This document shows positions 9,417 through 17,954 of a stretch of 64,000 nt of DNA, piece by piece. The notes beneath the pieces are model-generated. The model had not been told where the DNA came from. It did not search any database and saw only the letters and a program-made list of their open reading frames with translations. A program made the position numbers and the translations under genes. Numbering within the stretch: the stretch's first letter is position 1; each line of letters opens with the position of its first letter. The DNA comes from CADEFX01 sp963840425 (GTDB lineage: Bacteria; Pseudomonadota; Alphaproteobacteria; Rhizobiales; Hyphomicrobiaceae): assembly GCA_963840425.1 (NCBI GenBank), contig CAWIYZ010000015.1, positions 1-64,000 on the forward strand, read 5' to 3'.

Positions 9417-9941
9417 ATGCGCTGCCCCTATTGCTCGGGCGAGAACACCCAGGTCAAGGACAGCCGTCCGACGGAAGAGAATGCCGCCATACGCAGGCGC
9501 CGGATCTGCCCCGACTGTGGCGGCCGCTTCACGACCTTCGAGCGCGTGCAACTGCGCGAGCTGACCATAATCAAACGATCCGGCCGTCGTGTGGCTTTCG
9601 ACCGTGACAAGCTCTCGCGCTCGGTCGAGATCGCGCTGCGCAAGCGGCCGGTGGAGTCCGAGCGCATAGAGCGCATGGTATCGGGTATCGTGCGCCAGCT
9701 CGAGAGCACCGGTGAGAGCGAAATCCCCTCGTCGGCCATCGGGCAACTTGTGATGGAGGCGCTACGCGGCCTCGATCCGGTGGCCTACGTCAGGTTCGCC
9801 TCGGTATATCGCGATTTCCGCGAGGCTGCGGATTTCCACGAGGTGCTGGGCGAGATCGCCAACGTGCCTACCACATCAGGTGAGGATGCGGGACCGGCTG
9901 CCGGCAGCGTGCCTCGGCAAGCGATGCCCGCGGAGCGTTAG
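9417..9941 (+). CDS. nrdR: Transcriptional repressor NrdR
   Basis: NrdR represses ribonucleotide reductase genes in response to ATP/dATP. The 174-residue protein has the N-terminal zinc ribbon (MRCPYCSGENTQVKDSRP, then CPDCGGRF near residues 31-38). An ATP-cone domain follows (IIKRSGRRVAFDRDKLSRSV and AYVRFASVYRDF). The C-terminal 20 residues are a variable Ala/Pro/Gly-rich tail. It follows glyA by 48 bp, the usual rhizobial arrangement ahead of ribD. Its stop codon at 9939-9941 lies at the left edge of the palindromic repeat at 9938-10101. Confidence 0.96.
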   Translation: MRCPYCSGENTQVKDSRPTEENAAIRRRRICPDCGGRFTTFERVQLRELTIIKRSGRRVAFDRDKLSRSVEIALRKRPVESERIERMVSGIVRQLESTGESEIPSSAIGQLVMEALRGLDPVAYVRFASVYRDFREAADFHEVLGEIANVPTTSGEDAGPAAGSVPRQAMPAER

Positions 9942-10101
9942 TGTGATGATCGAGAAATTCGCCTCTCCTGGCGGCATACTCTCATGCGAATTTCTCGATC
10001 TGAATCACGCTAGAGTCCTAAGCTTGCTAGTGTCCTTTCGATCGCGAAGTTCGCTACGAGCTTGCGGAAAATGCAGACGAACTTCGCGATCGGGACACTA
10101 G
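9938..10101. repeat. Dispersed palindromic repeat, long copy (two hairpins)
   Basis: This stretch of about 164 bp between nrdR and ribD consists of two adjacent inverted repeats. The first pairs TGATCGAGAAATTCGC (from about 9947) with GCGAATTTCTCGATC (ending about 10000). The second pairs CTAGTGTCC-TTT-CGATCGCGAAGTTCG (10027-10053) with its near-perfect complement at 10078-10101, ending GGGACACTAG. A shorter copy in the opposite orientation lies at 14994-15098. The structure resembles REP/BIME or MITE-like elements. It includes the nrdR stop codon and upstream start candidates for ribD. Confidence 0.8.
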
Positions 10102-11240
10102 CATTGACGCGGGCCGAATCCAGCCGCGACGACACCGACCGCCGCTTCATGCAGATCGCGTTGCGCCTGGCGCGGCGCGGCCTTGGTACGACTGCTCCCA
10201 ACCCGTCAGTCGGCGCTGTTGTGGTGGCCGAGGCGACGGGCGAGGTGATCGCGCGGGGCTGGACCCAGCCCGGTGGCCGGCCGCACGCTGAGACGGAGGC
10301 GTTGCGCCGAGCTGGCGCGCGCGCGCATGGTGCGACCATGTACGTGACGCTGGAGCCCTGCTCGCACTATGGCAAGACGCCGCCGTGCGCCGAAGCGATC
10401 ATCAAGGCTGGCGTTTCGCGCGTTGTGACCGGCATCCTCGATCCTGATCCGCGCGTGGCCGGACGCGGCCTCGAGATGCTGCGCGCCGCGGGTGTGGAGG
10501 TGCGTCGCGGTGTGTGCGCAGCAGAGGCGGACTACCTGACCCGCGGCCACATTCTGCGTGTCACCGAGCGGCGGCCGTTCGTGCAGATCAAGATGGCGCT
10601 GGACCGCGACGGCACGGTGCCGCGCGGCGCGAAGGGCGTGCCGGTCTGGGTCACGGGAGAAGCGGCGCGCGCGCACGGTCATCTCTTGCGTGCACGCACC
10701 GATGCCATTCTGGTCGGTGGTGGGACGGTAGAGGACGATGACCCGGAGCTGACCTGCCGCTTACCAGGCCTGCGCGCTCGCTCGCCAATGCGGGTTGTGC
10801 TCTGCGGCCGCCGGTTGCCGCTGCTCGAGAGCAAGCTGGTGCGCACGGCAAGCGAGCATGGGGTGCTCATCTTCTGTCCGTCCGGGGGTGAGCCGACGCA
10901 TCTAGCCGCTCTCCAGGCGGCGGGATGTCGCATTCACCAGGTGGCAACGGTCGGCAGCCGGCCTTGGATACCGGCCGTGACCGAGGCGCTGGTCGGTGAC
11001 GGGATCACGCGGGTGCTGGTCGAGGGTGGACCGACCGTCTGGCGAGCGTTTTTCGCCTCCGGGCTCGTCGATGAGGTCGTCGTGTATCGCGCCGGCAGCT
11101 ATCATGGTGCGCAAGACGCCGCTGAAGCCGTCAGGCGCGAGTTGGGGGCATTCGCTGCGCCGATGTCGTTCTCGCTGGTCGAGGCGCAGCTTGTCGGCGA
11201 GGATGGTCTCTACATCTTTCATCGCACGCGAGGGCGCTGA
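10071..11240 (+). CDS. ribD: Riboflavin biosynthesis deaminase/reductase RibD
   Basis: This bifunctional enzyme deaminates and then reduces the GTP-derived pyrimidine in riboflavin synthesis. The N-terminal deaminase domain has the zinc motif HAE near residue 72 and a PCSHYGKTPPC segment near 95-105. The C-terminal reductase domain covers about 150-385, with VGGGTVEDDDPELTCR and VLVEGGPTVWRAFF. The start is uncertain: ATG 10071 and TTG 10062 lie inside the palindromic repeat, TTG 10104 is the first start outside it (giving TRAESSRDDTDRRF), and ATG 10149 is later. It ends 2 bp before ribE. Confidence 0.94.
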   Translation: MQTNFAIGTLALTRAESSRDDTDRRFMQIALRLARRGLGTTAPNPSVGAVVVAEATGEVIARGWTQPGGRPHAETEALRRAGARAHGATMYVTLEPCSHYGKTPPCAEAIIKAGVSRVVTGILDPDPRVAGRGLEMLRAAGVEVRRGVCAAEADYLTRGHILRVTERRPFVQIKMALDRDGTVPRGAKGVPVWVTGEAARAHGHLLRARTDAILVGGGTVEDDDPELTCRLPGLRARSPMRVVLCGRRLPLLESKLVRTASEHGVLIFCPSGGEPTHLAALQAAGCRIHQVATVGSRPWIPAVTEALVGDGITRVLVEGGPTVWRAFFASGLVDEVVVYRAGSYHGAQDAAEAVRRELGAFAAPMSFSLVEAQLVGEDGLYIFHRTRGR

Positions 11241-11242
11241 GC

Positions 11243-11836
11243 ATGTTCACCGGCATCATCACGGATGTGGGCGAGGTCGCGGACATCAATGGAGGGCAGT
11301 TCACGCTGCGTTCGGGCTACGCGGCGGCCTCCATTCCGCTCGGAGCCTCCATTGGCTGTGACGGCTGCTGTCTGACTGCCACCTCAGTCGCGCCTGCGGG
11401 AGCGGGCTGCCAATTCACCGTGGATGTGTCGAACGAGACCAAATCCAAGACCACGCTCGGTGCATGGCAGGTCGGCACCCGCGTCAACCTCGAGCGCGCT
11501 CTGCGCGCCGGCGACGAGCTCGGCGGCCACATTGTGTCGGGCCACATCGATGCCGTGGCGAGCATCGTCGACATCACGCCGGACGGCAACTCGCGGCGTT
11601 TTACGTTCGAGGCACCCGAGCACCTGGCCCTCTACATCGCGCCCAAGGGCTCGGTGGCGCTCGACGGCATCTCGCTCACTGTTAACGAGGTGGCCGGCAG
11701 CCGCTTCGGCATTAACGTCATCCCGCATACCTTGACGATGACCACTTGGGAGCGCAAAAAGCCCGGCGACAAGGTTAATCTCGAGGTCGATATGTTCGCG
11801 CGCTATGTGGCGCGCCTTCTGGAGTTCCGGCGGTGA
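11243..11836 (+). CDS. ribE: Riboflavin synthase, alpha subunit
   Basis: This enzyme dismutates two 6,7-dimethyl-8-ribityllumazines to riboflavin and the pyrimidine precursor. The 197-residue protein begins with the diagnostic MFTGIITDVGEV and contains two tandem lumazine-binding barrels. The first holds GCCLTATSV; the second, from about residue 97, holds GHIVSGHIDAV and GISLTVNEV. It starts 2 bp after ribD, and its stop overlaps the GTG start of the ribB fusion by 4 bp, so translation is coupled. Confidence 0.96.
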   Translation: MFTGIITDVGEVADINGGQFTLRSGYAAASIPLGASIGCDGCCLTATSVAPAGAGCQFTVDVSNETKSKTTLGAWQVGTRVNLERALRAGDELGGHIVSGHIDAVASIVDITPDGNSRRFTFEAPEHLALYIAPKGSVALDGISLTVNEVAGSRFGINVIPHTLTMTTWERKKPGDKVNLEVDMFARYVARLLEFRR

Positions 11837-12969
11837 AGGACGGCTTGAAAAGGGTCGAGTACTCGGCGGGCAAGGGTTTCATATCGCCCACCGAGGAGGT
11901 CATCGAGGATTTTCGTAACGGCCGCATGATCATCCTTGTCGATGCTGAGGATCGCGAGAACGAGGGTGATCTTGTCATCCCGGCGCAAATGGCGACGCCG
12001 GAGGCCATCAATTTCATGGCCAAGCACGGGCGCGGCCTGATCTGCCTGTCGATCACGGAAGGACGTGCCGAGCAGCTTCGGCTCGAGTATATGTCGCGCA
12101 AGAACGAGGCGCGCCATCGCACGGCCTTCACTGTGTCGATCGAGGCCCGCGAGGGCATCGCCACCGGCATCTCGGCGCACGACCGCGCGCGCACCATCGC
12201 TACCGCCATCGATCCAACGCGCGACCATACAGACATTGTTTCGCCCGGCCACGTCTTTCCGCTGATCGCGCGAGGCGGCGGGGTGCTCGTGCGGGCCGGA
12301 CATACAGAGGCGTCGGTCGATCTGGCGCGCATGGCTGGCCTGTATCCGGCCGGCGTCATCTGCGAGATCATGAACGACGACGGTTCCATGGCGCGCATGC
12401 CGGATTTGGTCGCGTTCGCGCAGCGGCATGGTCTCAAGGTCGGGACCATCGAGGATCTGATCGCCTATCGCCTGAAGAACGATCGCATCGTCAAGCGCAC
12501 GGTTACGTCGCAGGTCGACAGCGTGTTCGGCGGCACCTTCGATCTGCACGTCTACGAGACGACAGTCGAGCCGGTGGAGCATCTAGTGCTGGTGCGCGGC
12601 GATCTCTCCAAGTCTGACCCGGTTCTAGTCCGCGTGCACGCTGTCAACATGCCGGCGGACCTGCTCGGCATCGGCACGGACGGCGAGAAGGGCTCGCTCA
12701 TTCAGAAGTCCATGGAGCTGATCGCCGAGGAGGGGCGCGGCGTCGTCGTCCTGATCCGGGACTTGAGGCCGCGCTCCGTCTCGAGCTGGCTTGCCAAGCA
12801 GGCGGCAGGTGTCGCCGAGCGCAGGCTGGTCGAAATCGGCGTCGGCTCGCAGATCCTGCGTGATCTTGGTGTTTCCGATATGGTGCTGCTGACCAATTCA
12901 CCGTCCTCGCGCTATGTCGGTCTGGAAGGCTACGGCCTCCGCATCGTCGGCACGCGAAAGATCGAGTAG
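11833..12969 (+). CDS. ribB: 3,4-dihydroxy-2-butanone 4-phosphate synthase fused to a RibA-like domain lacking zinc ligands (RibBX type)
   Basis: The N-terminal half (about residues 20-215) is an intact RibB, with DAEDRENEGDL, GISAHDRARTI and AGHTEASVDLARMAGL, and makes the four-carbon riboflavin precursor from ribulose 5-phosphate. The C-terminal half (about 220-378) aligns with GTP cyclohydrolase II in outline (VEHLVLVRGD, VLVRVHAVNMPADLLG, LLTNSPSSRY). It lacks the three zinc cysteines (expected in SECLTGD and RCDC) and the RQEGRGIG motif. This matches the RibBX hybrid known in proteobacteria, so a true RibA should be encoded elsewhere. The start is a GTG that overlaps the ribE stop. Confidence 0.93.
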   Translation: MKDGLKRVEYSAGKGFISPTEEVIEDFRNGRMIILVDAEDRENEGDLVIPAQMATPEAINFMAKHGRGLICLSITEGRAEQLRLEYMSRKNEARHRTAFTVSIEAREGIATGISAHDRARTIATAIDPTRDHTDIVSPGHVFPLIARGGGVLVRAGHTEASVDLARMAGLYPAGVICEIMNDDGSMARMPDLVAFAQRHGLKVGTIEDLIAYRLKNDRIVKRTVTSQVDSVFGGTFDLHVYETTVEPVEHLVLVRGDLSKSDPVLVRVHAVNMPADLLGIGTDGEKGSLIQKSMELIAEEGRGVVVLIRDLRPRSVSSWLAKQAAGVAERRLVEIGVGSQILRDLGVSDMVLLTNSPSSRYVGLEGYGLRIVGTRKIE

Positions 12970-12974
12970 CAGCC

Positions 12975-13490
12975 ATGGCAGGCAAGGGATCGAGGGCAGG
13001 CGCGGGGCGGCGCGTTGCCGCGCATGTGCTCGTCATCGAGGCGCGCTATTACGAAGACGTCTCGGACGAGTTGGCTGCGGGTGCTGTCGCAGAGCTCGAG
13101 GCGTATGGTGCAACGTTCGATCGGGTGGTAGTTCCGGGCGCGCTGGAGATTCCACAGGTTTTGACGCTCGCCTGCGCTGCCGGCCAGTTTTCCGGTAGTC
13201 CCCTCGTGGTCAAGCCTGCGCCGCGCTATGCCGGTGTGGTTGCGCTCGGCTGCGTCATTCGCGGGGAGACCTCGCACTACGACATCGTCTGCAACAACGC
13301 TAACCACTGGCTCATGCATACGGCGACGGAGCAGCATGTCCCTATTGGCAACGGTATCCTCACCGTCGATACCAAGGAGCAGGCGCTGAAACGGGCGCGT
13401 GGCGGACGAAAGGGCAAGGGTGGCGATGCGGCGCGCGCCTGCTTGAGGCTGATCGAGATCGCGCGCGGTTATCAGGAACAAGGGACATGA
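12975..13490 (+). CDS. ribH: 6,7-dimethyl-8-ribityllumazine synthase
   Basis: This enzyme condenses the RibB product with the RibD product to form lumazine, the riboflavin synthase substrate. The 171-residue protein has the N-terminal VLVIEARYYEDVSDEL, the PGALEIPQ substrate loop near residue 54, and the conserved GCVIRGETSHYDIVCN near 94-109. It starts 5 bp after ribB(X) and overlaps nusB by 4 bp. The Gly/Lys-rich stretch RARGGRKGKGGDA near the C-terminus is the usual surface helix region. Confidence 0.96.
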   Translation: MAGKGSRAGAGRRVAAHVLVIEARYYEDVSDELAAGAVAELEAYGATFDRVVVPGALEIPQVLTLACAAGQFSGSPLVVKPAPRYAGVVALGCVIRGETSHYDIVCNNANHWLMHTATEQHVPIGNGILTVDTKEQALKRARGGRKGKGGDAARACLRLIEIARGYQEQGT

Positions 13491-13972
13491 GCGCACCGGG
13501 CAAATCTCCGGTACCGCTCGCGCCGCGCAGTGCGGCCCGCCTCGCTGCCGTGCAGGCGCTCTACCAGATGGACCTGGCCCAGATTGATGTCGCCGACGTC
13601 ATCGGTGAGTTTCTCGCGGTCCGTCTCGGTCGCAAGGCGGAAGATCCGGCGCTGGCCGATGCGGATACGGCCTTCTTCCGCGATCTGCTCATGGGTGTCG
13701 TCACGCGCCAGCGCGAGATCGATCCGCTCATCGATCAGCAGCTAGCGCACGGCTGGCGCTTGACGCGCATCGACTCGATCCTTCGTGCCGTATTGCGCGC
13801 CGGTGTGTTCGAGCTGCTCGCGCGCACCGATGTGCCCGGCAAGGTTGTCATCAACGAATACATCGAGGTTGCGCAGGCTTTCTTCTCCGGGGACGAACCG
13901 CGCGTCGTCAATGGAGTGCTCGACAAGCTCGCACGCCGGCTGAGGCCGGGGGAGTTTCCCCCAGCCGCCTGA
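13487..13972 (+). CDS. nusB: Transcription antitermination factor NusB
   Basis: NusB binds boxA RNA with NusE (S10) to promote antitermination of rRNA operons. The 161-residue all-helical protein has the family signatures SAARLAAVQALYQMD near the N-terminus, LTRIDSILRAVLRAGVFEL in the middle and VVINEYIEVAQAF towards the C-terminus. Its ATG overlaps the ribH stop by 4 bp, so it is the last gene of the ribosome-coupled rib-nusB transcript, the common arrangement in bacteria. Confidence 0.95.
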   Translation: MSAPGKSPVPLAPRSAARLAAVQALYQMDLAQIDVADVIGEFLAVRLGRKAEDPALADADTAFFRDLLMGVVTRQREIDPLIDQQLAHGWRLTRIDSILRAVLRAGVFELLARTDVPGKVVINEYIEVAQAFFSGDEPRVVNGVLDKLARRLRPGEFPPAA

Positions 13973-14039
13973 TGCCCTCGCTTCCTTCCGCCAGCGAATG
14001 CACAAATATCCAGCCAACACGAACGAAAGCAGCTCTGAT

Positions 14040-14987
14040 CTAGTATCCGCGATCAGGATCGACGACGTTCTCGGGCGCTTGTCCATTCATGTGCGCCCGC
14101 ACCTGCCGCAGCATGTAGCGCACGATGGCGGCGGTCGTGCTCTCGGCTGCGTTATGCGGCGTGATGACCACACGCGGGTGACGCCAGAGAGGGCTCGCCT
14201 GTGGCAGCGGCTCGGTCTCGAACACGTCCAGCGAAGCGGCGTACAGCTCGCCCGTTTCGAGTGCGGCTAGAATGTCGGCCTCGATCTGCAACGGTCCGCG
14301 GCCGGCGTTGATCACCACGGGCCCCGGCAGACGCGGATGACGGCCGCTGCGCGACAGTCCGCGAATAAGCTGCCGATTTATGATGCCGCGGGTGTCGGGC
14401 GTGTGCGGCAACACGCAGACCAGGATATCGGTCTCGGCGAGGAAGGGAGCAAGCTGGTCGCGTCCAGCGTAGCACGCCATTCCAGCAATCTGCTTGGGGC
14501 TGCGGCTCCAGCCACGCAGCTTGAAGCCGAGCGCGGCGAGCGGCCGGGCTGCCGCCTCGCCCATGATGCCAAGGCCCATGATGCCGACGCGGACTTCGTG
14601 CGTAGACGGATCGGGCAGATATTTCCACTCCTGACGTGCCTGCAGGTGAAGGAACTCGCTCATGCGGCGCTGATGCCAGAGCACATGCAATGTCACGTAA
14701 GCCGCCATGCGGCCGGTAAGGTCCGGATCGACATAACGCACGATCGGCACGCGCGGCAGCTCGGGATCCTTGAACAGATGGTCGACGCCGGCCCCGACGG
14801 AGACGATGAGTTGCAGGTTCGGAAGCGTCTTCAGCACACCGATCGGGGGGCCCCACGCCAGCGCGTAACGAATATCCTCGAGCGGACCTGCCTGCGGCCA
14901 GACTCTCAGATCGATTTCAGGCGCCTGCTCCCGCGTCGCAGCGGCAAACTGGTCGGAGCGCTGGCTGCCGATGATGAGAAGGGCCAT
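14040..14987 (-). CDS. ghrA: Glyoxylate/hydroxypyruvate reductase A (D-2-hydroxyacid dehydrogenase)
   Basis: This 315-residue NAD(P)H-dependent reductase belongs to the D-isomer 2-hydroxyacid dehydrogenase family. The nucleotide-binding motif GIMGLGIMGEAAARPLAALG lies near residues 137-156, with the arginine of WSRSPK close behind. The catalytic Arg is in VINAGRGP, the Glu is in DVFETEPLP and the His is in ITPHNA near the C-terminus. GhrA enzymes reduce glyoxylate and hydroxypyruvate; the exact substrate is inferred from family resemblance. The short copy of the palindromic repeat begins 6 bp upstream of its start codon. Confidence 0.88.
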   Translation of the reverse strand: MALLIIGSQRSDQFAAATREQAPEIDLRVWPQAGPLEDIRYALAWGPPIGVLKTLPNLQLIVSVGAGVDHLFKDPELPRVPIVRYVDPDLTGRMAAYVTLHVLWHQRRMSEFLHLQARQEWKYLPDPSTHEVRVGIMGLGIMGEAAARPLAALGFKLRGWSRSPKQIAGMACYAGRDQLAPFLAETDILVCVLPHTPDTRGIINRQLIRGLSRSGRHPRLPGPVVINAGRGPLQIEADILAALETGELYAASLDVFETEPLPQASPLWRHPRVVITPHNAAESTTAAIVRYMLRQVRAHMNGQAPENVVDPDRGY

Positions 14988-14993
14988 GCGTCT

Positions 14994-15098
14994 CTAGTGT
15001 CCCGATCGCGAAGCTTATGATCCTAATGTGATTCAGATCGAGAAACTCGCTCAGAGACGTGCTGTGAGCAATAGCGAATTTTTCAATCATCACACTAG
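14994..15098. repeat. Dispersed palindromic repeat, short copy (opposite orientation)
   Basis: This element of about 105 bp is bounded by CTAGTGT (14994) and ACACTAG (ending 15098). Its reverse complement follows the first hairpin of the copy at 9938-10101 (GTGTGATGAT, AAATTCGC, then TTTCTCGATCTGAATCAC). It then jumps via AAGCTT to the right arm TTCGCGATCGGGACACTAG. It therefore lacks the left arm of the second hairpin. It fills the gap between the divergent ends of ghrA (start) and yejF (stop). Confidence 0.8.
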
Positions 15099-15102
15099 GT
15101 CC

Positions 15103-16754
15103 TCAGCTAGCCACGGCACCTCGTTGGGCGACCTCGAGATTGAGCGCCGCGGCAAGGAGGGCCTTGGTGTAGTCGTCTTGCGGACGCGCGAATATCTTCT
15201 CGGCTGCGCCCTCCTCGACCACCTTGCCGTTCTTCATGACAATCACGTAGTTGCACAGCGCGCGCACGACCTTCAGGTCGTGACTGATGAACAGATAGGC
15301 CAGGTCGCGCTTTTTCTGCAGCTCGCGCAGTAGATCGACGATCTGCGCTTGCACGCTCATGTCGAGGGCACTGGTCGGCTCGTCCAGCATGACGAATTTC
15401 GGCTCGAGCACCATGGCGCGGGCGATGGCGATGCGCTGGCGTTGGCCGCCCGAGAACTCATGCGGATAGCGATCCTGCGCGCTAGGGTCCAATCCCACTT
15501 CCTTCAGGGATTGACTCACGCGTCTACGCCGCTCTTCGTAGGTCATGGAGGGGTTCTGGATAAGCAGACCTTCCTCGATGATCTGGCTGATGGAAAGGCG
15601 CGGCGACAAGGAGCCGTACGGATCCTGAAATACGACCTGCATCTCGCGCCGCAACGGGCGCATTTGCTTGAAGCCCAGCCCGTCGATGCGCCGGCCGACG
15701 TAGGCGATCGGACCCATGGAGGAAACGAGCCGCAGAATGGCGAGGCCGAGTGTGGTCTTGCCCGACCCGGACTCTCCAACCACGCCCAGTGTCTCGCCGG
15801 CGCGCAGCTTTAGTGTCAGGCCGTCCACGGCTTTGACGTGATCGACGGTGCGGCGCAGCAGGCCGCGCTTGATCGGGAACCAGACCTTGAGATCATCGGT
15901 CTCGACGATAATCGGCCCGGAAGAATTCTCGGTCGGGGGCTTGCCTTTTGGCTCGGCCGCCAGCAGGTGGCGCGTATAGGGATGCTTGGGTGTCTTGAAG
16001 ATGTCGGCGGTCTGCCCCTCTTCGACGATCTGACCCTGGTTCATGACGTAGACGCGGTCGGCCATCTTGCGCACGATGCCGAGGTCGTGCGTGATCCACA
16101 GCATCGCCATGTGCATCTCCTGCTGCAGGCGCTTCAGCAGGTCGAGGATCTGCGCTTGGATGGTGACGTCGAGCGCGGTCGTCGGCTCGTCGGCAATCAG
16201 CAGGTCCGGCTCGTTGGCGAGTGCCATGGCGATCATGACGCGCTGGCGCTGTCCGCCAGAGAGCTGGTGCGGGAACGCTTCCAGCCGTTTCTTGGCATCG
16301 CGGATGCCGACCTTCTCGAGCAAGTCGAGGACGCGGGTCTTAGCCTCCTGGTCGGACAGGCCACGGTGCAGCTTCAGGACCTCGCCCACCTGCTTCTCGA
16401 TCGTATGCAACGGGTTGAGCGAGGTCATCGGCTCCTGGAAAATGATCGAGATTCGATCGCCGCAGAATCTCGCGCATCGTTGCTTCGGGCACTTTCAGGA
16501 GATCGTTGCCCTCGAAGAAAATTTCTCCCGTCGGATGGTACGCCGTGGGATAGGGCAATAGACGCATGATCGAAAGCGCCGAGACCGTCTTGCCGCTTCC
16601 CGAACTCGCCCACCAGGGCCACGGTCTCACCCTTGCCGATGCTGAAGGAGATGCCCTTGACCGCGCGGTGGGCGGTGCTGCCGGAGCGAAACTCGACGGC
16701 TAGGTTGCGAACGTTGACGAGGGTTTGTGCCGATCGCTGGCTGCGCTCGATCAT
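15103..16754 (-). pseudogene. yejF: Peptide ABC transporter double ATPase YejF, two frameshifts
   Basis: This gene encodes a fused two-NBD ATPase of a YejABEF/oligopeptide importer. The start MIERSQRSAQ overlaps yejE by 4 bp. NBD1 begins in one frame (ISFSIGKGETVALVGE), continues in a second (SGSGKTVSALSIMRLL) and ends in a third (FQEPMTSLNPLHT, LSGGQRQRVMIA, DEPTTALDV). NBD2 is intact in that third frame (GESGSGKTTLGLAIL, FSGGQRQRIAIA, DEPTSALDM). The first shift is an extra T turning GAGTCGGG into GAGTTCGGG at 16603-16604. The second, near 16461, fits loss of two bases from CGCGGCGAT. Apart from these lesions the sequence is well conserved, so sequencing error is likely. Confidence 0.88.
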
Positions 16755-17950
16755 TTGAATGTCTTTCGCGGATCGAGGGCATCGCGCACCGCCTCGCCGA
16801 TGAAGATCAGCAGCGACAGCGTTACGGCGATCGAGAAGAAGCCACAGAGCCCGAGCCATGGCGCCTGCAGGTTGGCTTTGCCTTGGGCGAGTAGCTCGCC
16901 CAAGGATGGTGATCCGGGCGGCAGGCCGAGGCCGAGGAAATCGAGCGCAGTGAGCGCAGTGATGGAGCCGGAAAGCTTAAAAGGCAGGAACGTCAGCGTG
17001 GCGACCATCGCGTTCGGCAGCAGGTGCTTGTACATGATCTTGAAGTTGGACAGGCCGAGCGCGCGGGCTGCGGTGATGTACTCGAAGTTGCGGCCGCGAA
17101 GGAATTCGGCGCGCACCACGCCCACCAGATAGACCCACTGGAAGAGCAGCAGAACGCCCAGCAGCGTCCAGAATCCGGGCACGAGCACGGATGAGATGAT
17201 GATCAGGACATAGAGCGAGGGGATGGACGACCAGATTTCGAGGACGCGCTGGAAGACGAGATCGACCCGTCCACCGAAATAGCCCTGCGCCGCGCCAGCA
17301 GCGACGCCGATAGCGGCGGAGAATATCGTCAGGATCAGGCCGAAAAGTATGGAGATGCGAAAGCCATAGATGATGCGCGCCACCACATCGCGACCCTGAT
17401 CATCGGTGCCGAGCCAGTTGCGATTGCCAAGTGCCTGGAAGCGCGCAAGCTGGTCGGGAGTAGAGTCGCACAGCGCAGCGCTGGTGGCCCAAGGCGGAGG
17501 GGCAGGAAAGCCCAGACAATTTCCGTCGGGGCCCTTGATGCGCGGATAATCCTTGTTGATGGAGTTGTAGGAATAGCGGATCGGCGGCCAGAGCATCCAG
17601 CCGTTCTGATTGATCTCATCTAGGATTACCGGATCCTTGTAGTCGGTGATCGCAAGAAAGCCGCCGAACTGCAACTCCGGGTAGTCGACAAGGATTGGAA
17701 ACAGTGTTTCGCCCTTGTAGCGGGCGATGATCGGTTTGTCGCTGGCGATGACTTCGGCAAACAGGCTCAGGACGAGAAGAACAAGGAAGATCCACAAGCT
17801 CCAATAGCCGCGCCGGTTAGCTTTGAAGTTGTCCCAGCGCCTTTGATTGATTGGCGACAGATGGATGCGCCAACGCGAAGCGCCTGAAGCCCAGAGGCGC
17901 TGAGCCACTGTTCCTTCAACTGCGATCCTGTCGTCGCGCCGGGCGTCCAA
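16751..17950 (-). CDS. yejE: Peptide ABC transporter permease YejE
   Basis: This inner-membrane permease of about 399 residues belongs to the OppC/YejE type. The N-terminal segment LSPINQRRWDNFKANRRGYWSLW precedes the first membrane helix (IFLVLLVLSLFAEVIA). A long periplasmic loop contains YSYNSINKDYPRIKGP. Five further helices carry the transport permease core, including the EAA-type loop AARALGLSNFKIMYKHLLPN. The start appears to be a TTG at 17950, 5 bp after the yejB stop. It pairs with YejB and is powered by YejF. Confidence 0.93.
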   Translation of the reverse strand: MDARRDDRIAVEGTVAQRLWASGASRWRIHLSPINQRRWDNFKANRRGYWSLWIFLVLLVLSLFAEVIASDKPIIARYKGETLFPILVDYPELQFGGFLAITDYKDPVILDEINQNGWMLWPPIRYSYNSINKDYPRIKGPDGNCLGFPAPPPWATSAALCDSTPDQLARFQALGNRNWLGTDDQGRDVVARIIYGFRISILFGLILTIFSAAIGVAAGAAQGYFGGRVDLVFQRVLEIWSSIPSLYVLIIISSVLVPGFWTLLGVLLLFQWVYLVGVVRAEFLRGRNFEYITAARALGLSNFKIMYKHLLPNAMVATLTFLPFKLSGSITALTALDFLGLGLPPGSPSLGELLAQGKANLQAPWLGLCGFFSIAVTLSLLIFIGEAVRDALDPRKTFK

Positions 17951-17954
17951 GAGC

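Noticed and set aside
9941..10071. FMN riboswitch ahead of ribD
   Set aside because: No FMN-element consensus such as the conserved RFN box. The structure is the dispersed palindrome, which also occurs at 14994-15098 away from rib genes.
9938..10101. CRISPR array
   Set aside because: The copies are palindromic, unequal in length, single at each locus and lack regularly spaced repeats. No cas genes are present.
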